From contig JAWKWA010000023.1 in NCBI GenBank assembly GCA_041397765.1, positions 1-64,000 of the forward strand: DNA of 64,000 nt, in the 5' to 3' direction. Below the pieces are notes generated by a model. The model was not told where the DNA came from. It did not search any database and saw only the letters and a list, made by a program, of their open reading frames with translations. This document shows, piece by piece, positions 1 through 8,097 of the stretch (positions within the stretch are counted from its first letter, which is position 1; the number at the start of each line of letters is the position of its first letter). The position numbers and the translations under genes were made by a program. Origin of the DNA: JAWKWA01 sp041397765 (GTDB lineage Bacteria > Pseudomonadota > Alphaproteobacteria > Rhizobiales > Hyphomicrobiaceae).

Positions 1-2
1 CG

Positions 3-95
3 ATCCTCGTCAAAGCGCGGGCCGAGCAGCCGGGGGCGGCGGTGGCGCTGGTACGGCCGGGGAACGATCCGAGGGACAAAGAGGGGACATCATGA
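3..95 (+). CDS. C-terminal tail of the gene upstream of scpB, possibly scpA (partial)
   Basis: An open frame enters from the left edge and stops at a TGA that overlaps the scpB start in an ATGA arrangement, so the two genes are probably translationally coupled. Only about 30 residues are visible (it ends RDKEGTS) and they carry no recognisable motif. In alphaproteobacteria scpA normally precedes scpB with such an overlap, so this is inferred to be the ScpA tail. The identity comes from position, not from sequence. Confidence 0.4.
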   Translation: MLVKARAEQPGAAVALVRPGNDPRDKEGTS

Positions 96-907
96 GCCGA
101 CGCCGCGACGCCCGCGACATGCCGCGCCTCACCGGAGAGGAGGCCGAGGGGCATCTCGCGCTCGCCTTTCTTTCGGCCGAACCCGGCTCTACAGAGCGCC
201 TCGTGCCGCGCGAGAAGCTGCGCGTGCTCGAGGCGCTGCTGTTCGCCGCCGCCGAGCCGCTCGACGTCAAGACCCTTTCGGCCCATTTCGGTCCCGAGGA
301 CGATGTTCCGGGCCTTCTCGTCACATTGCAGGAGGAGTATCGCGGCCGCGGCGTCCATCTGGTGCGGCTCGCCGGCAAATGGGCGTTCCGCACGGCCGAG
401 GACCTCTCCTATCTCCTCAGGCGCGAGCGCACCGAGGAGCGCAAGCTCTCGCGTGCCGCGCTCGAGACGCTCGCCATCATCGCCTATCACCAGCCGGTGA
501 CGCGGGCCGAGATCGAGGAGATCCGCGGCGTCGCCACCTCCAAGGGCACGCTCGATGTGCTGCTCGAGACCGGCTGGGTGCGCATGCGCGGGCGGCGGCG
601 GGCGCCCGGCCGGCCGGTCACCTACGGCACCACGGACGGCTTCCTCGTGCAGTTCGGCTTCGATCAGGTCTCGGACCTGCCGGGTCTCGCCGAGCTGAAG
701 GGCGCGGGGCTGCTCGATGGCCATCTGCCGCCCGGCTTCTCGGTGCCCGAGCCCCGCGATCTGGCAAAGCTGCAGCCCGACGAGCTGCCGCTCGACGAGC
801 TCGATGCGGCAGCGGAGGAGACGGAGGCGGCCTCGGGCGGCGGGGCGGACGAGGAGGCTGGAGACGAGGCCGCAGAGGAGGACGGGCGCAGCGAGGCCGC
901 CGAATAG
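92..907 (+). CDS. scpB: Segregation and condensation protein B (ScpB)
   Basis: Winged-helix accessory subunit of the SMC-ScpA condensin complex, which acts in chromosome compaction and segregation. The 271-residue product has the typical ScpB core: an N-terminal EALLFAAAEPLDVKTLSAHF segment, then the conserved AALETLAIIAYHQPVTRAEI and IRGV signature and a GRPVTYGTTDGFLVQFGF end. The last 35-40 residues are a Glu/Ala-rich acidic tail, common in alphaproteobacterial ScpB and probably disordered. The start ATG overlaps the upstream stop (ATGA); an internal ATG at 119 is an alternative. In many relatives tatABC follows scpB, but here a gene-poor stretch follows. Confidence 0.95.
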   Translation: MSRRRDARDMPRLTGEEAEGHLALAFLSAEPGSTERLVPREKLRVLEALLFAAAEPLDVKTLSAHFGPEDDVPGLLVTLQEEYRGRGVHLVRLAGKWAFRTAEDLSYLLRRERTEERKLSRAALETLAIIAYHQPVTRAEIEEIRGVATSKGTLDVLLETGWVRMRGRRRAPGRPVTYGTTDGFLVQFGFDQVSDLPGLAELKGAGLLDGHLPPGFSVPEPRDLAKLQPDELPLDELDAAAEETEAASGGGADEEAGDEAAEEDGRSEAAE

Positions 908-1373
908 CCGACAGCGAGGGGCGCCAGCCGCAATCCCTTCATCGTGTTGCCATCGCGGCCTGCCAATTTGTCGCACGGCATCTTCATGATCGGGATGGGG
1001 TCTGTTACACTCCGCTTCGTCGGGATCGGAAGGTGGCGAGCGGCTGGACCTGGCCGAGCCGGCATGGCGGTCACAGACCTCGCCCGGCGACGCGGCCGTC
1101 TGCCGAGAGCGGCTCGGTCCTGCGGCCGAGCCTCAACGGGCCTGTTGCGACGTGGCGATCCGGCCTGCCGTTACACGCCCGATACGGTTGACACCTTGTC
1201 GCACCGGCGGTGCGGCACCAATTGGAGTGGCGACCAGAGCGGCCCTGGTCGAGGTTGAACGTTCCGGTTCACGGATGCCCGCCGGGTCCGCTCCCGGGGG
1301 CCGAAAACAAAGCAGCCGGCCGGTCCCGCCGAGGGCGGCGGGCCAGCCGAACGGCAAGCGGGAGGTTCAGGTC
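908..1373. other. Intergenic region between scpB and the caspase-like gene
   Basis: 466 bp without a supportable gene. Open frames across it have no recognisable protein and cover both strands equally. A TTGACA hexamer at 1188-1193 could be a -35 element for the downstream gene, but no good -10 lies 16-18 bp further on. No tRNA, strong terminator or repeat was seen. Confidence 0.4.
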
Positions 1374-3620
1374 ATGGCTCGAGTGGCACGCGCAGCCCTT
1401 CTGTTCCTCGGCGTGTTGATCCTGTCTGCGACACCCAGTCTGGCGGCGACGCGGGTCGCTCTGATCTTCGGCAACTCGGCCTATCAGAACGTGCCGAGGC
1501 TCGCCAATCCGATCAACGATGCGCGAGCGGTGGCGGCCAAGTTCAAGGAGATCGGCTTCTCCGACGTGACGCTCGTCGAGGATGCCGACTTCCGCGCCAT
1601 GCGTCTCGCCATGCAGGAATTCGCGCGCAAATCGGCGACCGCCGACATCGCCGTCCTCTACTATGCCGGCCATGGCATCGAGGTGAACGGCATCAACTAT
1701 CTGATCCCGATCGACGCCAAGCTCGCCGAGGCGGTCGATGTCGAATTCGAGGCGATCTCGTTCGACACGGCGCTCTCCTCGATGAACGATGCCAAGAAGC
1801 TGCGGCTCGTCGTGCTCGACGCCTGCCGCAACAATCCCTTCGTCGACCGCATCAGCCGCGGCACGCGCGCGGTCGGCCGGGGGCTGGCTCGCATCGAGCC
1901 TGAAGCCAACACGCTCGTCGCCTACTCGGCCAAGTCGGGCACCACCGCACTCGACGGCACGGGCTCGAACAGCCCCTATGCCGAGGCGCTGCTCGGCGAG
2001 TTGTCGAGGACCGGCCTCGAGATCGGCTATCTCTTCCGCCGGGTGCGCGACCGCGTGCTGCAGTCGACCGGGGGCCGGCAGGAGCCGTTCACCTATGGCT
2101 CGCTCGGCGGGGATGCGATCTTCCTCGGGCCGGAGCCGGCGGCGGGCGATGTCGGCGACCAGCCGTTCGAATCGACCCAGGGATCGGGCGACAAGTCGGT
2201 GCAGTCGCCGCTCAGCGAGGCGGCGACCGCGTGGATCGCCGTCAAGGACACGACCAGCGTCGCGGTGCTGCGCGCCTATATCAAGCGCTTCGAGGGAACG
2301 GTGTTCTCCGACCTTGCGGGCGCGCGGCTCGCCGAGATCGAGAGCGGCGGCGGGGGAACGGTCGTCGCCGACACGACGACGGACGACTCGTCCTCTTCGT
2401 CCTCGACCAGCTCAGGTGGCAAGACCAGCTCCGGGGGAAGCGGTCTCACCAGCAAGATCGGCCTGTTGTCGGGGGGCAGCACTGGCTCGGGCTCCTCGGG
2501 CTCGGGCAGCACGGGCACGGGCTCGTCCGGCTCGGGATCATCAGGGGGCACCGACACGGCCGTGCTGCCGAGCGACATCGAATCGATCGGCACGCCCGAT
2601 GACGTGCTGAAGGATACCGAGCTTGCCTATCTCGGCCTCGACGATGTCGGCGGGGCATCATCCCGGGCGACGGGGGGCGTCGCGTCCGGCGGCTCGGGGG
2701 CCAGCGTGCCCGACGGCGCGGTGCGGCTCGCGGCACGGGTCTTCCCGGTCGGGCGCTGGGCCGAGGGGGTCGCCTATGACGGCCGTTCGCTGTGGGTCGC
2801 CGAGAGCGGCGACCGCTCGATCGTCGAGGTCAATCCCTCGAGCGGACAGATCGGCAAGCGCGTCGAGGTCGGCCGGCTGCCGGTCGACATGGTGTCGCTG
2901 TCGGACGGCCGGGTGCTCTCTCTGGTGCAGACCGATCGCCAGGTCTGGCAGGGGACGCGCGGCAAGGGCCGGGTGCTCGCCAAGCTGCCGGAATGCCCGA
3001 ACGCCATGACGGCGGCCGGCAGCTATGCCTGGGTGCTGACGCAACCCAAATGCAGCTCCGAATCGAGCCGGGTGTTCCGCATCGATACCAAGAGCGGATC
3101 GTCCAAGAAGACGGGCGAGCTCGGCGAATGGGGCCAGGCCATCGCCGCCGGCCACGGCAAGGTCTATGTCGCCCATGCGGCCGGACCGGCGCTGACCATC
3201 ATCGACCAGAAGACGCTGAAGTCGTCGGTCTCGGCTCATGACGATCTCTCGCTCTGGACCATCCTGACGACGGACACGTCGGTCTATGCCGGCGGGCGGA
3301 TCGGCCAGAACAACGATCGCGGCGTGATCGTCGAGATCGATCCGCGGACGGGCATCGAGCTCAACCGGCTCGAGGTCGGCGAGCGGATCGCGCGGATGAC
3401 CAGCGACGGGGCCCATGTGGTCGCCGTCGGTGCCAAGGGCACGATCTGGGTGGTGTCGGCCTTCGACTTCTCGCTCGAGCGGGTGATCGCGCTGACGACA
3501 CGGCTCGACACGCCGAGCGGCGTCGTCATCCTCGGCGACTCGCTGGTGATCACCAACCAGCAGAGCGGCGGGAACGAGGCCGGAGCCGTCTACGTCGTCT
3601 CGGATTGGCAGCCGCGCTGA
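1374..3620 (+). CDS. Secreted caspase-family (peptidase C14) protein with propeller-like C-terminus
   Basis: 748 residues. A signal peptide (residues 1-24, ending PSLA) is followed directly by a caspase/metacaspase fold. The catalytic dyad is visible: His100 in YYAGHGIEVNG and Cys151 in VVLDACRNNPF. Residues about 280-325 hold a segment (SEAATAWIAVKDTTSVAVL) seen after the caspase domain in other proteobacterial caspase-family proteins. A Ser/Gly/Thr-rich linker follows (about 330-395). From about 450 to the end there are repeated short strands of the type WAEGVAYDGRSLWVAESGD, which suggests a beta-propeller sensor or binding module. The start at 1374 is chosen because it begins the signal peptide. 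Substrate is unknown; Arg/Lys specificity would be typical for orthocaspases. Predicted location is the periplasm. Confidence 0.85.
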   Translation: MARVARAALLFLGVLILSATPSLAATRVALIFGNSAYQNVPRLANPINDARAVAAKFKEIGFSDVTLVEDADFRAMRLAMQEFARKSATADIAVLYYAGHGIEVNGINYLIPIDAKLAEAVDVEFEAISFDTALSSMNDAKKLRLVVLDACRNNPFVDRISRGTRAVGRGLARIEPEANTLVAYSAKSGTTALDGTGSNSPYAEALLGELSRTGLEIGYLFRRVRDRVLQSTGGRQEPFTYGSLGGDAIFLGPEPAAGDVGDQPFESTQGSGDKSVQSPLSEAATAWIAVKDTTSVAVLRAYIKRFEGTVFSDLAGARLAEIESGGGGTVVADTTTDDSSSSSSTSSGGKTSSGGSGLTSKIGLLSGGSTGSGSSGSGSTGTGSSGSGSSGGTDTAVLPSDIESIGTPDDVLKDTELAYLGLDDVGGASSRATGGVASGGSGASVPDGAVRLAARVFPVGRWAEGVAYDGRSLWVAESGDRSIVEVNPSSGQIGKRVEVGRLPVDMVSLSDGRVLSLVQTDRQVWQGTRGKGRVLAKLPECPNAMTAAGSYAWVLTQPKCSSESSRVFRIDTKSGSSKKTGELGEWGQAIAAGHGKVYVAHAAGPALTIIDQKTLKSSVSAHDDLSLWTILTTDTSVYAGGRIGQNNDRGVIVEIDPRTGIELNRLEVGERIARMTSDGAHVVAVGAKGTIWVVSAFDFSLERVIALTTRLDTPSGVVILGDSLVITNQQSGGNEAGAVYVVSDWQPR

Positions 3621-3639
3621 CGTCACCTCCCATCGATTG

Positions 3640-3674
3640 CGATGTCCCCGGCGGCCCGGTCGCCGGGGACATCG
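3640..3674 (+). terminator. Stem-loop downstream of the caspase-like gene
   Basis: A perfect 14-bp inverted repeat (CGATGTCCCCGGCG / CGCCGGGGACATCG) with a 7-nt loop starts about 20 nt after the stop codon. No T-run follows, so it is either a weak or Rho-assisted terminator or an mRNA 3'-end stabiliser. Confidence 0.55.
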
Positions 3675-3852
3675 TCGCTTGCGAGGGCGGGGCGGCAAGG
3701 GTGGGCCGGCGATGGCGCTCGTCCGATGGCGTGCCCCCGAGCGGACGGCACGCGCAGGTGGATGTCGCGCGGGTTGCGAATGCGGTATCTATTGCGATGA
3801 CGCGCCGTCGGGGCGTCGTGCGGCGAGACTGCGACGGCATCGGTGGAGGCGC

Positions 3853-5646
3853 ATGTTGACCGACATCCCTCTCATCCAGCTTGCGGCATTCGCCATCATC
3901 ATCGCCATGCTGGCGCTGTTCATCTGGGGGCGCTGGCGCTACGACCTCGTGGCGGTGCTGCTGCTGCTCGTCGCCACCCTGATCGGGGTGGTGCCGTCGG
4001 AGACGGCGTTCAGCGGCTTCTCCAATCCGGTCGTCATCATCATCGCTTCGGTCCTGGTGGTGAGCCGGGCGATCCAGCAATCGGGGCTGCTCGACGGGGT
4101 GATGCGGCTCCTGCTCTCGCGGGTCGGCAACGTCTCGCTGCAGATCGGCGTGCTGACGGCCTGCGTCACGCTGCTGTCGGCCTTCGTCAAGAATGTCGGC
4201 ACGCTCGGCATCTTCATGCCGATCGCCATCCAGACGGCGCGCCGGAGCGGCCAGTCGCCGTCGATCTACCTGATGCCGCTCGCCTTCGGCTCGCTGATCG
4301 GCGGAACGATCACGCAGATCGGCACCTCGCCCAACCTGCTCATCACCACCATCCGCGAGCAGCAGGGCCTGCCGCCCTACCGGCTGTTCGACTTCCTGCC
4401 GGTCGGCCTGCCGCTGTCGCTGATCGCCATCGTGTTCCTCGCGGTCGGCTGGCGGCTGCTGCCCAAGGACCGCATCGGCACGCCGGCCAAGGAGGACAAG
4501 TTCCGCATCGCCGACTACACGACCGAATTGCGGGTCGGCGAGGGCTCGCCGCTCGCCGGCCGGTCGGTCGGCGATCTGGAGGACCTGTGCGAAGGGGCGC
4601 TGACGGTGACGGCGATCACGCGCGGGCGCATGCATCAGCCGATCCCGAACCGGCATTGGATCCTGGCGCGCGGCGACATCGTCACCGCGCAGGCCGATAC
4701 CGCAGGGGTGAAGCGCGCGGTCGATGCCGGCAAGCTCGAGCTGGTCGGTGCCGAGGGGCTCAACCAGAAGGACGGCCGCAACGACCAGCTCGACATCGTC
4801 GAGGCGATCGTGACGTCGGGCTCGCCACTCGTCGACTCGACGGCGCGCAGCCTCGGGCTGCGCCAGCGCTTCGAGGTCAATCTGCTCGCGGTCAGCCGCG
4901 GCGGACGGCGCATCACGGCGGCGACGCGGCTGCAGTCGCACGCATTCCACGTCGGCGACGTATTGGTCCTGCAGGGCTGGGAGAACCAGCTCGCCAAGAC
5001 GCTCGAGGAAATGGGCTGCCTGCCGCTGGCGGACCGCTCGGTCAATCTCGGCCGCTCGGGCTATGGCGCGATCCCGATCCTGATCCTGGCGGCGGCGATG
5101 GTGCTGGCATCGCTCCGGGTGGTGTCGGTCGAGATCGCCTTCTTCGGCTCGGCGGTGCTTACCATGTTGTCGGGGCAGATCTCGATGAAGGAGGCCTACG
5201 AGGCGATCGAGTGGCCGGTGATCGTCATGCTCGGTGCGCTGATCCCGATCGGACATGCGATGAAGGACACGGGGGCCGCAACCACGATCGGCGACTGGCT
5301 GACCATGGCGGCCGGCAACGCACCGCCGGAGATCGCGGTCGGCCTCATCCTCGTCACCTCGATGATCCTCACCCCCTTCCTCCACCACGCCGCCGCCGTA
5401 CTGGTGCTCGGACCGGTGGCGGCGGTGGTCGCGGCCAATCTCGGCTACAGTCCGGATCCCTTCCTGATGGCCGTGGCGCTCGGCTGCGCGTGCGATTTCC
5501 TGACGCCGATCGGCCACCAGAACAATCTGCTGGTGATGGAGCCGGGCGGCTACAGGTTCGGCGACTACTGGCGGCTCGGACTGCCGCTGTCGATCCTCGT
5601 CGCCGTGCTCGGCACGCCGCTCATCATGTGGGTCTGGCCGCTGTGA
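3853..5646 (+). CDS. SLC13-family permease with two TrkA-C (RCK_C) domains
   Basis: 597-residue inner-membrane transporter of the divalent anion:Na+ symporter/ArsB type. N-terminal membrane segments begin with LAAFAIIIAMLALFIWG and include GGTITQIGTSPNLLI, a re-entrant SNxx-type signature of the family. The central cytosolic part (about residues 215-385) contains two RCK_C-type ligand-binding domains (ELRVGEGSPLAGRSVGDL and RSLGLRQRFEVNLLAVSRGG). A second membrane half contains a symmetric TPFLHHAAAVLVLGPV segment. Family members carry sulfate, dicarboxylates or similar anions; the substrate cannot be read from sequence. Its stop overlaps the next gene's GTG start. Confidence 0.88.
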   Translation: MLTDIPLIQLAAFAIIIAMLALFIWGRWRYDLVAVLLLLVATLIGVVPSETAFSGFSNPVVIIIASVLVVSRAIQQSGLLDGVMRLLLSRVGNVSLQIGVLTACVTLLSAFVKNVGTLGIFMPIAIQTARRSGQSPSIYLMPLAFGSLIGGTITQIGTSPNLLITTIREQQGLPPYRLFDFLPVGLPLSLIAIVFLAVGWRLLPKDRIGTPAKEDKFRIADYTTELRVGEGSPLAGRSVGDLEDLCEGALTVTAITRGRMHQPIPNRHWILARGDIVTAQADTAGVKRAVDAGKLELVGAEGLNQKDGRNDQLDIVEAIVTSGSPLVDSTARSLGLRQRFEVNLLAVSRGGRRITAATRLQSHAFHVGDVLVLQGWENQLAKTLEEMGCLPLADRSVNLGRSGYGAIPILILAAAMVLASLRVVSVEIAFFGSAVLTMLSGQISMKEAYEAIEWPVIVMLGALIPIGHAMKDTGAATTIGDWLTMAAGNAPPEIAVGLILVTSMILTPFLHHAAAVLVLGPVAAVVAANLGYSPDPFLMAVALGCACDFLTPIGHQNNLLVMEPGGYRFGDYWRLGLPLSILVAVLGTPLIMWVWPL

Positions 5647-5951
5647 GCGCGGGAGGCGAGAGGGAGGGGCGTGGCGGGGCGGGCCTCGATCAGGTGGCAC
5701 GCGCGGCGATCCTCGAACTGCTCGGCGCCGGGCGGGCCGATGCCTCCATCAGCACGGAGGCGGCCGCCCGGGCGGCGGCGGCGGAGGGGGAGGACTGGCG
5801 GCGTGCACTGCCGGCGGTGAAACGCGCCGCGCTCGCGCTCGCCGGGGAGGGATCGGTCGTGATCCTGAGGCATGGACGGCCGGTCGATCCGCCTGTGTTA
5901 CGCGGCGTCGTGCGGCTCGGGCGCGGGCCGTCCTTTCCTGCGACAAGCTGA
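5643..5951 (+). CDS. DUF3253 family protein
   Basis: 102 residues, starting at a GTG that overlaps the permease stop (GTGA), so it is probably co-translated with it. The pattern ILELLGAGRADASISTEAAA, then DWRRALPAVKRAALALAGEG and ILRHGRPVDPP matches the small DUF3253 family. Its members look like winged-helix DNA-binding proteins; no function is established. Confidence 0.8.
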   Translation: MSAGGEREGRGGAGLDQVARAAILELLGAGRADASISTEAAARAAAAEGEDWRRALPAVKRAALALAGEGSVVILRHGRPVDPPVLRGVVRLGRGPSFPATS

Positions 5952-6154
5952 CATCGAGGCGATGCCCGGGGCATCGCGTTCTGTCGGGAAGCCCAAGTCA
6001 GACAAGACGTTGCGAGGTCCGGACGGCAGTCGTCGGGGTGCGGCACTACCGTGCGTCGCCCGTTACAATGCTGCGGCGCCCTTGTTGCGATGTTTTTCTG
6101 CTAACATCTTCCGGTGGGATGGATGCGACTTTTCTCGACAAGGACGAGGACGTC

Positions 6155-6730
6155 ATGACATCGACCGTGAAATTCCTGATCGCCGGGCTCGCCGCAATGG
6201 CTTGCCTCGCAACCACGGCGGCCTTCGCCGCCGATGAGACTTTCAACAGCCCGAGCATCAACGGCAGCCGGCTCGACTGGTGCCGGAGCTGGGCGAGCGA
6301 CTGCGGCCAGCCCGCTGCCGATGCCTATTGCCAGCTCAAGGGTTATGAGCGGGCCACCGGCTTTGCCATGGATGCCGATATCGGCGGGCATTCGCCGACA
6401 CGGATCATCTCCAATCCGGCGCAGGTCTGCTCCGATCCCAATTGCGACGGCTTCAGCTACATCAACTGCTACAAGGCCTCGCCCGAGCAGACTTTCATGG
6501 AGCCGAGGATCTCGGGCAGCCGCCTCGACTGGTGCCTCTCCTGGGCGAGCAATTGCGGCAAGCCGGCGGCCGACGCCTTCTGCCGTGCGAACGGGTTCGC
6601 CAAGGCTTCGAGCTTCCAGATGGATGCCGACATCGGCGGCCACTCGCCGACGCGGATCATCTCCAATCCGGCGCAGGTCTGCTCCGATCCAAATTGCGAC
6701 GGCTTCAGTCAGATCACCTGCACCAACTGA
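6155..6730 (+). CDS. Secreted Cys-rich protein with two tandem 84-residue repeats
   Basis: 191 residues. A signal peptide (1-26, ending AAFA) is followed by two copies of one domain (residues about 28-110 and 112-191). Each copy has a GSRLDWC start, six cysteines at the same spacing (43, 50, 59, 92, 97, 105 and 127, 134, 143, 176, 181, 189), and an end of MDADIGGHSPTRIISNPAQ followed by VCSDPNCDGF. Six Cys per unit suggest three disulfides in an oxidising compartment. The start at 6155 is chosen because it gives a clean signal peptide; a longer frame upstream adds no recognisable residues. Function unknown; a carbohydrate- or surface-binding role is only a guess. Confidence 0.85.
   Translation: MTSTVKFLIAGLAAMACLATTAAFAADETFNSPSINGSRLDWCRSWASDCGQPAADAYCQLKGYERATGFAMDADIGGHSPTRIISNPAQVCSDPNCDGFSYINCYKASPEQTFMEPRISGSRLDWCLSWASNCGKPAADAFCRANGFAKASSFQMDADIGGHSPTRIISNPAQVCSDPNCDGFSQITCTN
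6368..6708 (+). repeat. Near-identical internal DNA repeat in the Cys-rich gene
   Basis: Copies at 6368-6456 and 6620-6708 (89 bp each, 252 bp apart) differ at five positions, all synonymous third-codon positions. The flanking parts of the two domains are far more divergent. Confidence 0.9.
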
Positions 6731-6926
6731 TCGCGGAGCGGGGGGCGTTCGGCAGGGCGCCTCCCGACTTCACCGGCGCCGCGCCTCCCGGTCGTCCCGC
6801 AGGGCGACGCGTCGCCGTCGGCGGGCGATGGGCCGAAGCGGCTTTGCGAGCTTGCGGCGGCCCCTCGTCCGTGGCACCCCATGATCGAAACGCGGCGCTT
6901 CGAAAGCCGCTGATGGGGATGCCAGG

Positions 6927-8075
6927 ATGACGACCAACCGCCCGCCGAGGCCCGAGACCGCTGCTGCCCAGGCTCTGCATTTCCTCGACGAGAAACACGG
7001 CGCGGTGGCGCCGCCGATCCATCCCTCGTCGACCTTCGCGCGCAACGAAGGCTACGAGCTGATCGGCAAGTACAACTATTCGCGCTACGAGAGCCCGACC
7101 ATCGATCTCGCCGAGAGCGTGATCTCGTCGCTCGAGGGCGCGGCCGGATCGCGGCTGTTCTCGACCGGGCTCGCCGGCATCGCCGCGATCTTCGAGACGC
7201 TGCGGCCCGGCCAGCACGTGCTGGTGCCGCGCGTCATGTATTTCGGGGCGCTGCTCTGGCTGAAGCGGCTGTGCGAATTGCGCAATGTCGAGCTCGAGCA
7301 GTTCGACCAGGGCGACATCGCAACCCTGCGGCGCGCGGTGAAGCCGGGGCGGACGGCGCTCGTCTGGGTGGAGACGCCGGCCAATCCGACCTTCGAGGTG
7401 GTCGACATCGCCGAGGCGGCGGCGATCGCCCATGGCGCCGGCGCGGTGCTCGGGGTCGACGGCACCAACGCGCCGCCCTGCACGACGCGGGCACTCGATT
7501 TCGGTGCCGATCTCGTCTTCCATTCGGCGACGAAGTTCCTCAACGGCCATTCCGACATCACCGGCGGTGTCGTCTCGGCCCGGCGCCTCGATGCCCGTTT
7601 CGAGGAGATCCACCTCGTGCGTAAGCAGCAGGGGGCCGCGCTCGGCGCCTTCGAGGCCTGGCTGCTGATCCGCGGCATGCGGACGCTGTTCGTTCGCTTC
7701 GAGCGGCAGTCGGCGAATGCGATGGCGATCGCCCGCCATTTCGAGGGACACCCGAAGGTCGAGCGCGTCATCTATCCGGGCCTGCCAAGCCATCCCGGCC
7801 ACGAGACGGCGAAGCGCCAGATGACCGGCGGCTTCGGCGGCATGCTGTCGATCCTCGTCAGGGGCGGCCAGGACGAGGGCCGGCGCGTCGCCGGTGCCTG
7901 CCGGGTGTTCTATCCGGCGACCTCGCTCGGCGGCGTCGAAAGCCTCATCGAGCACAGGAAGACGGTCGAGGATCCGAGCTCGCCGATCCCGGACAACCTG
8001 ATCCGCATCTCGGTCGGCATCGAGGCGGCCGAGGATCTTATCGCCGATCTCGAGCAGGCGCTCGAGCGGATCTGA
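6927..8075 (+). CDS. PLP-dependent Cys/Met metabolism (trans-sulfuration) enzyme
   Basis: 382 residues, cytosolic, of the cystathionine gamma-synthase / cystathionine beta-lyase / methionine gamma-lyase superfamily. The PLP lysine is Lys203 in HSATKFLNGHSDITGG. The YSRYESPT segment (51-58) and the ETPANPTFEVVDI segment (149-161) match the family. The usual VDNTFATP motif is replaced by VDGTNAPP (177-184), so the exact reaction is uncertain; MetZ/MetB/MetC-type or gamma-lyase activity are all possible. It is followed after 22 bp by the antiporter gene on the same strand. Confidence 0.85.
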   Translation: MTTNRPPRPETAAAQALHFLDEKHGAVAPPIHPSSTFARNEGYELIGKYNYSRYESPTIDLAESVISSLEGAAGSRLFSTGLAGIAAIFETLRPGQHVLVPRVMYFGALLWLKRLCELRNVELEQFDQGDIATLRRAVKPGRTALVWVETPANPTFEVVDIAEAAAIAHGAGAVLGVDGTNAPPCTTRALDFGADLVFHSATKFLNGHSDITGGVVSARRLDARFEEIHLVRKQQGAALGAFEAWLLIRGMRTLFVRFERQSANAMAIARHFEGHPKVERVIYPGLPSHPGHETAKRQMTGGFGGMLSILVRGGQDEGRRVAGACRVFYPATSLGGVESLIEHRKTVEDPSSPIPDNLIRISVGIEAAEDLIADLEQALERI

Positions 8076-8097
8076 CGGACCAACGGACCCGATCGAC

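Noticed and set aside
1152..1373. N-terminal extension of the caspase-like gene
   Set aside because: The extension would bury the signal peptide at residue 75; the ATG at 1374 starts it cleanly.
3550..5700. A long open frame on the minus strand across the SLC13 gene
   Set aside because: It is rich in Arg/Asp/His with no recognisable domains and mirrors the plus-strand membrane protein; GC-rich antisense frames stay open by chance.
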